From Singulisphaera acidiphila DSM 18658 (lineage in GTDB: Bacteria > Planctomycetota > Planctomycetia > Isosphaerales > Isosphaeraceae): a stretch of 64,000 nt of DNA. The position numbers were made by a program, and so were the translations under genes. The stretch spans positions 1,302,001-1,366,000 of the forward strand of contig NC_019892.1 in the NCBI RefSeq assembly GCF_000242455.2, read 5' to 3'. Shown piece by piece: positions 29,001 to 37,878 of this stretch. Numbering within the stretch: the first letter of the stretch is position 1; each line of letters opens with the position of its first letter. The notes under the pieces were generated by a model, which ran no database searches, was not told where the DNA came from, and saw only the letters and a list, made by a program, of their open reading frames with translations.

Positions 29001-31758
29001 GGGGATGACGGCCGTCGTCTTTCTGCTCGCCTTGCTCGCACGATTCGTGTCGCGCGACGCTTATCCCGCCAGCGCCGTTGCGTTGCTGGCGGACAGTCTT
29101 GTTCTGATCCTGCTCACTGCGATCTGGCAGACGCCGAGTCTGACCTACGGGGCGGTCGGCGCCTTGGTCTCCGCGACCTACTTGACCCTCTTCAGCGTCG
29201 GCCGGTCCGACCCTTCGAAGGCCTACATCCTCGGCCTTGTGGCTGTTGTCGAGGGCCTTGGATTCTGGAGGATCGGACTGCTCGCTCTCCGGTCCGGCAG
29301 GGCCGAGAGTATCCGTGTTTATGCCAGGCCACTCTTCATCTCTTCACTCGTGCTAACTGTGCTGGCGATCCCGGCGTCGCTCTCGTCCCCGGTCGCGATG
29401 TCCCTGATCGCACTCGCGTTCCTGCTGATGGTCAAGAGTTTCCCCTCGTCCGGCTGGCTCTACGCGGTTCTCGGCTCTCTCGTTTGCGTGCTCAACCTGA
29501 CTCTGCTTCCGCGCCTGACGGCCGACCAGCGAATGGCAGGCGCTGTGCTCGGGGCGTTTGCGCTCTGGGGGCTCGGTGTCGCGGCACGTCGAGTGGGGCC
29601 GAGGCTTTGCCGGCGTCTGCAAATCCCTCCGTTGGCTTTCGAGTTTCCGTTCTTCAACGTGGCTGTTGTTTGTGGATATGCGGCTCTCGCTCTCGTGATC
29701 ATGCCGGTTCTTTCGCACGATCTGCCCTGGTCGGCTCATGCCTGGGTGCCACTCTGTCTCTCGATCTTTTGCCTCTTGATGCTCAAGGCTTACCACGATT
29801 CGGCCTGGGTCCACGCGTTCGCCACGCTCGCCTCAACGGGATACCTCATGGCCGTCGACCCGCTGGTCACCATGCCGGCCGGCTGGTTGCTCGCCGGGCT
29901 GCTGCTGGCCGTCTTCTGGCTGGTCCTGGGCCGGGACCTCATGAGGGTCGAGCCGCTGCTCTGCCAACGATTCGGGATCGATGAGGTTGGGGCCGGCTCA
30001 GTTCTCGAAAACTGGTCGCTCCTCGTCTTCACGATCGCAGGAAGCCTGACGGGTCTGTTGGTGGGGCTCGCGACCTTTGCCTGGGTCTTCCTCGGCGATG
30101 TTCCCTCGACCCTCATGATGGAGGCAGGCTGGACTTCCGTGGGCCCGGCGCTGGTGTTGGCCTGGGTCTACGTCATGGGTCAGGGGGGGCGGTTCGGCGA
30201 GAACCGGGTGATTGGTCTCTACGTGGTCCTGACGCTCTTCCTCTGGTGGCTTGGCATTTCCCCGACCTTTGTCAATTCCGTCGGCCGCTTCACGAACGTC
30301 ATCCCGCTGTTGACCGCCGGGCTGGGCTTGGCGATCGTCCTCTTCGACACGAGGGGCGAGGTGGGAGTCAGCGTCTCGGCGCGTCGCGTCCACCTCGCTG
30401 ACCGAGCGGCTTTTCTCCTCACCCTGATCGCCTGTGCGTTCACCTGGGGAGACCTCACCTCGACAACGATCACGATCGGGACCCTACTGCTGGCGACCCT
30501 GACGCTGGGTACTCAGGCGATCCTCCGGCATCGGGTGGCGCCTGCCTTTGTGGGGGGCCTGACCTGGTGTGCCTTCTGCTCGCTGCTGGTGTTCCAACTG
30601 GCACGCCCGCGTTGGATCGCCGGGGCGACTCCCTGGGCCTTCGACTTCGCCCTGGGCACGACTGCGGCGATCCTCGCTCTCTGGTCCGTAGGAAGCTGGT
30701 TGCGGACCACAGACTTCAGGCGGAAATCGTGGGGTGTGGCGTCACGCGGCCGGGTTGTGCGCGCTCTCGAGCAGGTGTCGCTCCTGGGATCGTTCTGGGC
30801 GGTGGCAGCCATTGCGTCGCTGACGTTAAGTCCCATCGCGCTGGGGGACGGTGTGGCGCTGGGCGGGGTCGGCATCCTGATGGTCGCGGCCGGGTTCGAC
30901 GTTCTGGTGGCCCGCCGTTGGAATGCACAGTGGCTCATCTATGCTGCACAAGCCACGCTTCTGGGGGCTTATTTCCACTACCGGTACTTCTTCCCCGTCT
31001 CGGTCGCGACTGACGCCGCCGTGCTCACGCTGCTCGGCTATCTCGACCTGGGGCTCTCCGAGGTCATGCAACGCCTCAAGATGAATCTCTATGCCCGGCC
31101 CACCTTGTACGTGTCGCTCGTCCTGCCCCTGATCCCGCCGGCCATGGCGATCGTGGACGGTCGTCTCGACGAGCTCAGCCTCTTCCTCCTCTTCACCACG
31201 GCCGCTTTCTACGCTGTGGCTTGCTACACGAGGCAGTGGAAGTCGCTCGGCTATGCGGCCGCAGTCCTGCTCAACGCCATTCTCTGGATCGCCTGGTCTC
31301 GCGTGGGCTGGCGGCTGGCCGACCATCCCCAGCTCTTCCTGATCCCGGTCGGCTTGTCGGCCATCCTCTTTGCCGAGGTAAACCGCCGCGAGTTCGGCAA
31401 CGACATCGTCAACGCGATCCGAGGGCTCGGCCTGACCTTGGTCTACGCCTCCCTGGCCCTGCCCATCTGGCAGTTTCACAGCTTTGGTGCCTGGCTCACC
31501 CTTCTGCTGCTGTCCCTCATCGGGATCTTCGTGGGCATCGGCCTGCGGATCCAGACGTTCCTTTGGCTCGGGCTTGTCGGCTTCGTCCTCGACGTTGTCT
31601 ACCAGGTCGGCCGTGTGAGCGCAGAGAACGCCTTGGCCCGCTGGGGCGTGATGCTCTCCCTGGGCATTCTCCTGATCCTTTTCGTCGCTCTCAACGAGAA
31701 GAAGCGGATCGTGGCGACCATGAGGCAATACTACGATCGGGCGAGGCAATGGGAGTGA
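26023..31758 (+). CDS. Giant polytopic membrane protein with TPR-like head
   Basis: A 1911-aa protein. The GTG at 26023 is chosen because AGGGAG lies 6 bases upstream. Residues 1 to about 255 are soluble with TPR-like helices (LAFSLRRVGRLEEALALYRRL near 210), then a Glu/Pro-rich linker (EPEPEPDPEPARP). From about residue 288 to 1895 the sequence is hydrophobic with short loops, giving several tens of membrane segments, far more than any standard transporter. Parts resemble DUF2339/DUF2157-type multi-pass proteins, but no transport or enzyme motif is visible. The length without stops and steady codon use support one gene, not a fusion error. Function unknown; the TPR head suggests a docking role. 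Confidence 0.8.
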   Translation: MDGTFDLRPLLTPAEQGELASITYLLTSLETMLARGLISAEAYATVVSETHARRVEIERVGRFQAALEAARSLVATNPSQALVWANRAREFEPGRLEGWSTAIGLLHRLRRDDEAQALAAEAGERFPELEARPVEPRPTRATAEIPLAEEDAKREPALAVETLEPAQEAVKQGDDRTVIALCGPWLERHPDHPEAMVLLAFSLRRVGRLEEALALYRRLSLLHPQNEVWPQWVREIEKRLPAAPHVLLPQERTVERAPEPEPEPDPEPARPAFSWSSVAGEFLEEHWQKLILCLAVLLIVVSSTVGAHLLLGPRLWSPVGKCSLALVYTLMFAAFGAGLVRWGAERAGRMMLMTTLIVVPVNFMLAGEMRLLIAPTFSRLVVLGLDVTALFFVTRLVARALDWRSGATFLAVALVALSACDAATARGVTYAWGVSAFLIPPWLFLGSVWWLNTRYQAESDDEHRDFAYFSLGLLTFAFLSGLLRTAAVMQPGLHPCLFAVPVMLTAIAFVHTAFHQVRFEKDRRRILLMRFGGLILSALAFALALSRPPGLSALYSGNILATALLGLALYGALLRADRHPAYLYFAFGSLFLGYFGAFYFLVDLVHSVEEFVRQALGYRQKLPFPFKALNGLVFNAVLALLALQFARRWKDERLARHCHYLGVPFSIVACVLSAFEPKAAVLCMSGYSILYAIAVPLFAEPRGVYFACSALAGALLSGSMLVPGVTLAARALGAVTLGFTIGGAGRLGQRWRVPDAYRMPLVHVALVLAVAAMVAAGLSVMPPAPASVAATSTFLIAAWLCVVLVVDLPYVPLVSLTTAGLLGASLGGLALATGHRAWFSPSSGVVTAALTLILMAVMEGLKGRTTTRSRVFLKGLPDAVLIGVFLAVIMAAGGGIRPMVLESATLALGGVAWLWLTRFRREGALVYLGIGLVVASQLVLGWGRLAWTDPGMGLGALALISAVSALALWRTGFLVRREGGDDFYAVPCFTSALGMTAVVFLLALLARFVSRDAYPASAVALLADSLVLILLTAIWQTPSLTYGAVGALVSATYLTLFSVGRSDPSKAYILGLVAVVEGLGFWRIGLLALRSGRAESIRVYARPLFISSLVLTVLAIPASLSSPVAMSLIALAFLLMVKSFPSSGWLYAVLGSLVCVLNLTLLPRLTADQRMAGAVLGAFALWGLGVAARRVGPRLCRRLQIPPLAFEFPFFNVAVVCGYAALALVIMPVLSHDLPWSAHAWVPLCLSIFCLLMLKAYHDSAWVHAFATLASTGYLMAVDPLVTMPAGWLLAGLLLAVFWLVLGRDLMRVEPLLCQRFGIDEVGAGSVLENWSLLVFTIAGSLTGLLVGLATFAWVFLGDVPSTLMMEAGWTSVGPALVLAWVYVMGQGGRFGENRVIGLYVVLTLFLWWLGISPTFVNSVGRFTNVIPLLTAGLGLAIVLFDTRGEVGVSVSARRVHLADRAAFLLTLIACAFTWGDLTSTTITIGTLLLATLTLGTQAILRHRVAPAFVGGLTWCAFCSLLVFQLARPRWIAGATPWAFDFALGTTAAILALWSVGSWLRTTDFRRKSWGVASRGRVVRALEQVSLLGSFWAVAAIASLTLSPIALGDGVALGGVGILMVAAGFDVLVARRWNAQWLIYAAQATLLGAYFHYRYFFPVSVATDAAVLTLLGYLDLGLSEVMQRLKMNLYARPTLYVSLVLPLIPPAMAIVDGRLDELSLFLLFTTAAFYAVACYTRQWKSLGYAAAVLLNAILWIAWSRVGWRLADHPQLFLIPVGLSAILFAEVNRREFGNDIVNAIRGLGLTLVYASLALPIWQFHSFGAWLTLLLLSLIGIFVGIGLRIQTFLWLGLVGFVLDVVYQVGRVSAENALARWGVMLSLGILLILFVALNEKKRIVATMRQYYDRARQWE

Positions 31759-31827
31759 TCTTGAGAGAGGGCGTTCCGGCCGGGGAAGATCGCCGACTAT
31801 TTCATAAGAAGTGCTTGCTGTCGTGTG

Positions 31828-32949
31828 TCAGTTCTTTTGCTGGGCCATTTTGAGGACCATGCCGTCGATCGACATGCGATATGCTGTCGCGTCGGTCCCT
31901 CCCCAGCGGAGCAGATCGATTGTGTCTTCGCGGTGGAATTCCAGGGCCTCGAACTCGGCGACGATGGGAGCGCGACTCTGGTCGGTCACGGCGGATGGAG
32001 TGGTCAAGCGGAAGAGGATCACTTTGCCGTGGGGGTGGTCGGGGCCGGTGATCACCTGCGCCGAGCCGTCGGACCCCACGAGGAGTGCCGTCTTGCGGTC
32101 GATCCCGATGCCTCGCACTTCACGCCCCCGGTCACCGGCCGCAACCTGGTTCAAGAACACGGCCATACGGCCGTAGCGGCTCTCCTGCACGAAGTGCGGT
32201 TCGAGGAGTGCTCCACCGAGAAAAGGGAGGTGGAGGAAGTCATCCCGGACTGTCACGCGGGAGTGAGACGGGTTGCGGAGCGCCTGGGTCGAGGTAAGGT
32301 GGGGTTCCTTGGGGCCGTCACCCTCGCTTGTGTAGATGTACTCGCCCATGACAGCCAGGCCCGAGCTCGTACCGCCGACTGGTACGCCACGGGCGATGAG
32401 GTCGTGGATCGCGTCGGCCACCGGTGACTGGCGCCACCGGGCGTAATGCATCGCCTGGTCACCGCCGGCGATCCAGAGGGCCTCGGCCGAGCGGATCGTC
32501 CGGGCCACGAACGGGTCGAACGACGCGGCCCGTGACGTGACGATCAGCGTCGCAACCGAGTCGGCTCGCTGGCCACGGGGTGTGGTTATGTCAAAGATGT
32601 CTTTATTGTATGCGTCGGTGCCGGAAGTTCGGATGACGAGGAAGTCGCCACCGCCCGACCGGTCGATCATCCACTGGAACGATTCGACGATATCGGTATC
32701 GCCCCCCTCAAGAACGAGCCCTGGGCGGGTGGCTGTGACCACGTCGCCTGGGTTTCCGACCAGGTGATACCGGTATCCTGCCGCCGCGCTCCCCAGAACA
32801 AGCCGTCGCGCCAGGAAGGTCCGCCCCGCCCAGGGACCGGTCACGATGCTCACCAGCATGGCGCAAACGATGAGCAGGCAGATTGCGGCCCGGGTGCGTA
32901 ACTTTCGGCGAGGCGCGGAGGGGCTGCAATCCGGCAGTAAGGGATCCAT
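31828..32949 (-). CDS. Membrane-anchored S51/cyanophycinase-like peptidase
   Basis: A 373-aa protein with an N-terminal membrane segment (ICLLIVCAMLVSIVTGPW) and a class I glutamine amidotransferase-like fold of the S51 family. The nucleophile elbow reads GGTSSGLAVMG, matching the cyanophycinase GTSAGA serine; IAGGDQAMHYARW before it and EPHFVQESRYGRMAV after it fit the family. Cyanophycinase splits cyanophycin to beta-Asp-Arg, but similar proteins act on other peptides, so the substrate is open. GGGAGG precedes the ATG. Being exported or membrane-held is compatible with extracellular cyanophycinases. It converges on the giant membrane-protein gene. Confidence 0.8.
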   Translation of the reverse strand: MDPLLPDCSPSAPRRKLRTRAAICLLIVCAMLVSIVTGPWAGRTFLARRLVLGSAAAGYRYHLVGNPGDVVTATRPGLVLEGGDTDIVESFQWMIDRSGGGDFLVIRTSGTDAYNKDIFDITTPRGQRADSVATLIVTSRAASFDPFVARTIRSAEALWIAGGDQAMHYARWRQSPVADAIHDLIARGVPVGGTSSGLAVMGEYIYTSEGDGPKEPHLTSTQALRNPSHSRVTVRDDFLHLPFLGGALLEPHFVQESRYGRMAVFLNQVAAGDRGREVRGIGIDRKTALLVGSDGSAQVITGPDHPHGKVILFRLTTPSAVTDQSRAPIVAEFEALEFHREDTIDLLRWGGTDATAYRMSIDGMVLKMAQQKN

Positions 32950-33253
32950 GGGGGATAGTCCTCCCGTTCAAGCAGGGTCGTGAAGCGACCGCTGGCCCGC
33001 CGGCCGACGCAACGGACGGGATCTTCAGGGAGAAAAGCGAACAGGCGGATGCGTTGCCGATTGTCGGATGTATCGGTCAGATATGCGCATGGAATCAGTA
33101 TGGTTTTGGTTTATTGCTTCTGTGAAAAGGAGTGTGAATTGGGAGGGGCGAAGTTGGCATGGCCGCCAGGTCAGCCTCAACGTCCGGCCCGGCTTGAAGA
33201 TGATCCACGCTCCCTCCAGGGTTGGCTGCTCGACATTGGCGGTGATCTGAAGG
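32950..33253. other. 304-bp gap, no gene supported
   Basis: AT-richer than its surroundings around 33060-33140, with small open frames that have no family resemblance. It probably holds the promoter of the S51 peptidase gene; no clear -35/-10 pair or repeat was found. Confidence 0.45.
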
Positions 33254-33871
33254 TCAGGGGTGCGGCCGTGGATAGGGGTAAGGGAAGGGGAAAGACGGAG
33301 TCGATGGGGCGTAATCGTACCGCGACGATCCGCTCAACGAACGACCGAAGGAGGTACGTCCATTGGATCTCGATGGGCTGTAGCCCGAGATGGACGGGTG
33401 CATCAAACTTCCGAAGTCTGTCGGCCGGGTCACGTCGCTCGTGACGGTCGGGCGGTTGCGTTCCTGGCTCGGCACCGGTTGATTCTCAGAGCCAGTGCGA
33501 CCCATCAGTTCTCTGACCTTTTGCTTTTCCCGTTCGATGGCTGCCATCAGGGCTGCATGCTCGTCTTTGCCGGACTCGCGCACCGGCAAAATGTCTTTCA
33601 CATAGGCGGTATGGCCGGGGAACTGCGACTTGATGAGGTCGAGCCAGTGGCTGACGGCTTGGTGGTCGTACTGCCCCTTGGCGAGGTCGTAGACTTGATA
33701 CTGGAACGACTGGATCGGGCGAGTGTGATTATACCAGAAGGCGACCTTGTACCCTGACTGAGGGTGAGGGGCCACCACCTCCGGCTTCGAGGCCCCTGCC
33801 GGTTGTGCCAAAGCGAGCGAGGTCACCAATCCTTGGATGACGAAAACACTAACCATCGTCAACCGCGTCAT
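33254..33871 (-). CDS. Small exported hypothetical protein
   Basis: A 205-aa exported protein. GGGGGAGG precedes the ATG, and the N-terminus (MTRLTMVSVFVIQGLVTSLALA) is a signal peptide. The middle (about 40-125) has a compact globular pattern with YDHQAVSHWLDLIKSQFPGH and a charged helix; the C-terminal 60 residues are rich in Ser, Pro, Arg and Tyr, likely disordered and possibly surface-associated. Not recognised as any known family. Confidence 0.6.
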   Translation of the reverse strand: MTRLTMVSVFVIQGLVTSLALAQPAGASKPEVVAPHPQSGYKVAFWYNHTRPIQSFQYQVYDLAKGQYDHQAVSHWLDLIKSQFPGHTAYVKDILPVRESGKDEHAALMAAIEREKQKVRELMGRTGSENQPVPSQERNRPTVTSDVTRPTDFGSLMHPSISGYSPSRSNGRTSFGRSLSGSSRYDYAPSTPSFPFPYPYPRPHP

Positions 33872-33961
33872 GGCTCTGCCTCCCCCAAGTTAAGGATTTC
33901 CAGGTGTCCCCTTATGTTGATTTTACACGAGCCCGAACGTGGTGGGATACGGGCTGTCGGC

Positions 33962-35044
33962 TCAGTGTCTGTAGACGGCCAGGACGATCTCCATGGCGAT
34001 GAGCAAGATCACGATGATTTCCAGGGTTTCCATGCGGATCACGCCCGATTGCTGAACGAGCAGATCATAGACGTCCCCCACCGTGTCGAGCTTGCGGCGG
34101 ATCGACTCTTGCCAGCCACGAAGGTGGAAGCGGGTTGAGGCAAGGTCGAAGACACGAGAGAGGTACTGGTCGCCGATCAGCTTGAGTGCGTTGTCGGCCC
34201 GCTCGAACAGGCTGGTGGCCTCGATCTCGAGCTCGCGGACGTTGCGCATCGCTGCGCCATGCATTCGCCAGGAAGGGGGAGCCCAGCGTTCGCGCTGGCC
34301 GGTGCCGATCAGCTTGTAGGCGGCTTCGAGCCTGTCGTCAAGGCGGTCGTCGATGTGGCGGAACTCGAGGAGCTGGACGTTGGCGAACTCGATGACCTGC
34401 AAGGTATCGGCGCAGTCGCGGTCGGCGACGAACCCGGCTGCCCAGTCGAGCGTGACCAGGTCGGTCGGCGTGTACGAGATGCTTAGCCGGTTTGCCTCGG
34501 CGACTTCTCCTGTGCTCAACGGGTCGGGTTCGAGCCGGACGAGTCTGGCGATCCAATCGGCATGGTCGGCGACCCAATCGATGGGGGCGTTGTCGATCTG
34601 GAAGACAATGTATTCCTCGCAGAGCTCGCTGACCTCAAGGCCGGTGATCGCCGGGCGGAGCCGGTCGATCAACGGAGTCACGACCCGCCGGGCGGCCTCG
34701 TTCAACGGGGCGGGATCGGCGAGTTCGCCTGCTAATGTCAGGATTTCTTCAGGCGACATCCGGATCGGGAATTGCACGGTAAGCGACAGGGCACCGAAGT
34801 CGAACACGGATAACTCGGCGCGGGGCGGGTGAAGGGTTGTTCTCCCGCCGGGCAGGACGATCCCGCCGGGGTCGATCGCCACGCGCAAGGGGGCGGGACG
34901 GTAGCGGATCGATTCCGGGGTCCGCCTGCGTCGGGCGAGCGGACCGGATTCTCCCGGCAGGAGGGCGCGGGCGGCTTCGAGGTCGATCTCGTAGCCGATG
35001 TCAAAAGCGACGGCCAGGTGGATTGTGACGTCGAGTAATTCCAT
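33962..35044 (-). CDS. DUF155/RMD1-like protein with C-terminal anchor
   Basis: A 360-aa protein of the DUF155 (RMD1/RMND1/Sif) type. Its signature is visible as DTLQVIEFANVQLLEFRHIDDRLDDRLEAAY and, near the end, TVGDVYDLL followed by a single membrane segment (LEIIVILLIAMEIVLAVY). The eukaryotic relatives work in mitochondria; the bacterial function is unknown. The first 130 residues resemble no known domain. The start at 35044 has only a weak GAGATCCC upstream. It lies just downstream of modC on the same strand with a 36-bp gap, but its Mo link is doubtful. Confidence 0.8.
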   Translation of the reverse strand: MELLDVTIHLAVAFDIGYEIDLEAARALLPGESGPLARRRRTPESIRYRPAPLRVAIDPGGIVLPGGRTTLHPPRAELSVFDFGALSLTVQFPIRMSPEEILTLAGELADPAPLNEAARRVVTPLIDRLRPAITGLEVSELCEEYIVFQIDNAPIDWVADHADWIARLVRLEPDPLSTGEVAEANRLSISYTPTDLVTLDWAAGFVADRDCADTLQVIEFANVQLLEFRHIDDRLDDRLEAAYKLIGTGQRERWAPPSWRMHGAAMRNVRELEIEATSLFERADNALKLIGDQYLSRVFDLASTRFHLRGWQESIRRKLDTVGDVYDLLVQQSGVIRMETLEIIVILLIAMEIVLAVYRH

Positions 35045-35080
35045 GGGATCTCATGACAATGCATCGAGAAAAATGGTCAA

Positions 35081-36193
35081 TCACTCATCCCGAAGGCCAT
35101 CATCCAGGATGAGACAGCTTCGGGCCTTGACGATCAAGTGGACGTCGGAGCCAGGGGCAAGCGCCAGGGCGGTAACAGCCGGCGCAACCACGCTCACGAT
35201 CCAGGTGATCGCCCCGGTGTGGACGAGGACCTCGGCCTCGGAGCCGTGAGCCACGATGCGATCGACCGTGCCGTGGATCACGTTGCGGGCGCTCAGCCCT
35301 TCGATCGGACCCTTGGCGAGCAAGACCTCATCACCACGGATCTCCACCGCCAGGCTGGTCCCGAGGGGCCGATCGTGAAAAGGGGCGACCAGGATCGGGC
35401 CGTCGATCAGGCGGAGCCGCGTTTCCCCCCCGCCCTCGGTATGGGACTCGACCCGCGCCCGGAAGATGTTACGGACCCCTTCGAGCCGGCCCGAAGGGCC
35501 CAAGCCCGAGGCGGCCAGCACGTCGAGCGGCGGCCCTCGATCGACGATCCGCCCCTGCGAGATTAGAAAGAGACGCGACCCCAGCGCGATCGCCTCGACC
35601 GGGCTGTGGGTGACGTAGAGGATCGGGATCGCCTCGGCTTGCTGGACGGTCCGCAGCCGTTCGATCAAGGCGTGGCGACTTGCGAGGTCCAGCGCCGAGA
35701 CCGGCTCGTCGCAGAGCAAGAGCCGAGGGCGCGGGGCCAGGGCCCGCGCCAGGCCGACCCGCTGGCGCTCGCCGCCGGAGAGCGTCGCCGTTCGCCGCTC
35801 GAGGAGGTGGCTCACCCCGCAGAAGGCCGCGACCTCTTCCATGCGGGCCTTCGCCTGATTGAGCGGTTCGCCTTTCAGGCCGAACTGGATGTTGGCCGCG
35901 ACGTTGAGGTGGGGGAAGAGAAGGTCGTCCTGGAAAATCATCCCGATCCGGCGCTCGCGCAACGGGATGTTGACCTTCGATTCATGATCGAACAGCACGG
36001 TCTCGCCAAGCTGGATCCTGCCGCGATCGGGGCGCTCCAGGCCGGCAATTAGGCGAAGCAAGGTGGTCTTGCCCGCCCCGGAGGTGCCGAAGACGACCCC
36101 GCATTCGCGGCTCAAGCCAAGCTCCACGTCGAGCGTCAAGTCGGCATGGATTCGCCGCGTGAGCCGGAGCTCGAGGGTGTCGGTCGCGCTCAA
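35081..36193 (-). CDS. modC: Molybdate ABC transporter ATP-binding protein ModC
   Basis: A 370-aa ABC ATPase that powers molybdate uptake at the membrane with ModB. Walker A is GTSGAGKTT, the signature LSGGERQRVGLARAL, Walker B LLLCDEP, and a C-terminal TOBE/Mop-like domain holds oxyanion-binding strands. The start is taken as a TTG at 36193 because it overlaps the modB stop (TTGA) and has GGAG 8 bases upstream; an ATG at 36265 would need a 76-bp overlap. It forms an operon with modB. Confidence 0.92.
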   Translation of the reverse strand: MSATDTLELRLTRRIHADLTLDVELGLSRECGVVFGTSGAGKTTLLRLIAGLERPDRGRIQLGETVLFDHESKVNIPLRERRIGMIFQDDLLFPHLNVAANIQFGLKGEPLNQAKARMEEVAAFCGVSHLLERRTATLSGGERQRVGLARALAPRPRLLLCDEPVSALDLASRHALIERLRTVQQAEAIPILYVTHSPVEAIALGSRLFLISQGRIVDRGPPLDVLAASGLGPSGRLEGVRNIFRARVESHTEGGGETRLRLIDGPILVAPFHDRPLGTSLAVEIRGDEVLLAKGPIEGLSARNVIHGTVDRIVAHGSEAEVLVHTGAITWIVSVVAPAVTALALAPGSDVHLIVKARSCLILDDGLRDE

Positions 36194-36873
36194 CGCCTTC
36201 GCTCCGGTGTGGGCAAGGTCCACTGGACGAGCAGAAGCGATGCGATCGAGATCGCTGATACGCAAAAGGTCAGGCGGGCGGCCCGGGCGGCATGGGCCGC
36301 GTCGGGGATCTGCACCGCGTCGTAGATCGCCAGCGAGGCCGTCTGGGTGAGGCCGGGGATGTCGCCGGCCACCATCAGGGTCGCGCCGAAGTCGCCCAGG
36401 GCGCGTGCGAACGCAAGGATGGCGCCGGCTGCCAGGCCGCGCCAGGCCAACGGGAGCGTGACCGAGGTGAAGACGGAAAGCTCGCGCCGACCGAGCAGCC
36501 GGGCCGCGTCCTCGAGCGCGGGGTCAACTCCCTCGAACGCCCCCCGGGCCGGTAGCAGGAAGAGCGGGAACGCGGCCACCACGGAGGCGAGTACGGCCCC
36601 CGACCAGTGAAAGACGATCGTCACCCCCCAGGTTCGCTCGAGCCAGGCCCCGAACCAGGCGCGGCGGCCGAGAAGTTGGAGCAGGTAATAGCCGAGGACC
36701 GTCGGTGGCATCACGAGCGGCAGGACCAGGAAGCCCGCGATCAGCCCTTTGCCAAGGAACCGGCCTCGTGCCAGCACCAATGCGACGGGGACCCCGAGCG
36801 CGACGATCGCGAGCGTGGCCAGCGTCGCAACCCGCAGCGAGAGCCAGAGTGGGGCCAATTCGTCAGGACTCAC
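36190..36873 (-). CDS. modB: Molybdate ABC transporter permease ModB
   Basis: A 227-aa inner-membrane permease with about five or six membrane segments. It carries LAPLWLSLRVATLATLAIV near its start, LPLVMPPTVLGYYLL and the permease loop ALGDFGATLMVAG, a typical ModB/CysTW-like coupling region. The GTG at 36873 is chosen because ModB proteins usually start just before this helix and GAGAACACC stands upstream; a GTG at 36909 is also in frame. It lies between modA and modC in the modABC order on the minus strand. Confidence 0.9.
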   Translation of the reverse strand: MSPDELAPLWLSLRVATLATLAIVALGVPVALVLARGRFLGKGLIAGFLVLPLVMPPTVLGYYLLQLLGRRAWFGAWLERTWGVTIVFHWSGAVLASVVAAFPLFLLPARGAFEGVDPALEDAARLLGRRELSVFTSVTLPLAWRGLAAGAILAFARALGDFGATLMVAGDIPGLTQTASLAIYDAVQIPDAAHAARAARLTFCVSAISIASLLLVQWTLPTPERRR

Positions 36874-36928
36874 GGTGTTCTCGCAATCGAATCCCCTCGC
36901 CTCAGTCACTACAGCAGACCGTGAATTG

Positions 36929-36955
36929 AATAATAAATTGTTGATATTTATTATT
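36929..36955. promoter_or_regulatory. AT-rich perfect palindrome upstream of modB
   Basis: AATAATAAAT (36929-36938) and ATTTATTATT (36946-36955) are perfect 10-bp inverted arms around TGTTGAT. It lies in the modA-modB gap within a strongly AT-rich patch, unlike the GC-rich surroundings. It could be an operator of a molybdate or other metal regulator, or part of a modBC promoter. Confidence 0.5.
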
Positions 36956-37035
36956 ATAATTGCTTGTGTGGGAGAGCTTCTGTCGATCCTTGGGCCTTCA
37001 GTCAGGCCGATTACCTGGCAAGAAGCTTCACTCGA

Positions 37036-37878
37036 TCATCGGCGAGAGGCGTCTAACAAGCCAGCCTTTGAGGCCGCTTTGGCTCCGGCCAGGGGGCTGG
37101 CAAACCCTGCGTCTTTCAGGATTGCTTGCCCCTCGTCGCCCAGGACAAACTCGGTGAATGTCCCGGCATCCTTGGTCCGCTCGGTGCGAGCCACGATGCC
37201 CAAGGCCTGGATAATCGGATCGTAGAGGCTTGGCTCAACGTCAACGACGCGGATTTCGGGGAGATTCGCGAGTGCCCGGCCGACCAGGCCGGCCTCGGTG
37301 TTCCCCGACTGGACGAACTGGAGGGCCTGGCGAACGGACTCGGCCTGGACGATCTTGGGTTCGAGTTTCGACCAGAGGCCCGACCGCTCCAGCGCTTGCT
37401 TCCCGGCCGCTCCGTACGGTGCGGTCTCGGGGTTGGCCAACGCGATTTTCTTGATCTCGGGCTTTGCCAGGTCCGCGAGGCTCTCGATCGCTCCCCCCGA
37501 CTCGCGATGGACTGCCAGCACGAGCGACCCTTGGGCGTAGGGGTGAATGGAATCAGGCTGGATGAACCCGCCAGCGGCAAGTTTCTGAACGAACGACTGG
37601 TTCGCTGCAAGGTAGACGTCGAACGGTGCGCCCGCCTTGATCTGTTCGGCCAGCATGCCCGACGAGCCGAACGTCAAGGTAAGCTCGACCTTGGTCTGCT
37701 CGGTGAACCGTTTGGCGAGGATGGGAAGCACGGTCTGGAGATCGCTGGCAGCGGCGATCCGCAAGGGTTCGTGGGCTGGCCCCTGCCCTTTCGGCTCGGC
37801 AGGCGAATGACAACCACCGCAGACGAGTACGATTGCCAGGCCAACAATCCACGAGGAACTGGAAAGGGGCCGGGTCAT
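37036..37878 (-). CDS. modA: Molybdate-binding lipoprotein ModA
   Basis: A 280-aa periplasmic solute-binding protein. The lipobox VCGGC around residue 23 marks it as a lipoprotein. After it come IAAASDLQTVLPIL and LTFGSSGMLAEQI, where Ser residues bind the oxyanion, and PFDVYLAANQSFV. Length and motifs match ModA of the molybdate family; tungstate specificity cannot be excluded. It opens the modABC set; the 162-bp gap before modB holds an AT-rich palindrome. Confidence 0.92.
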   Translation of the reverse strand: MTRPLSSSSWIVGLAIVLVCGGCHSPAEPKGQGPAHEPLRIAAASDLQTVLPILAKRFTEQTKVELTLTFGSSGMLAEQIKAGAPFDVYLAANQSFVQKLAAGGFIQPDSIHPYAQGSLVLAVHRESGGAIESLADLAKPEIKKIALANPETAPYGAAGKQALERSGLWSKLEPKIVQAESVRQALQFVQSGNTEAGLVGRALANLPEIRVVDVEPSLYDPIIQALGIVARTERTKDAGTFTEFVLGDEGQAILKDAGFASPLAGAKAASKAGLLDASRR

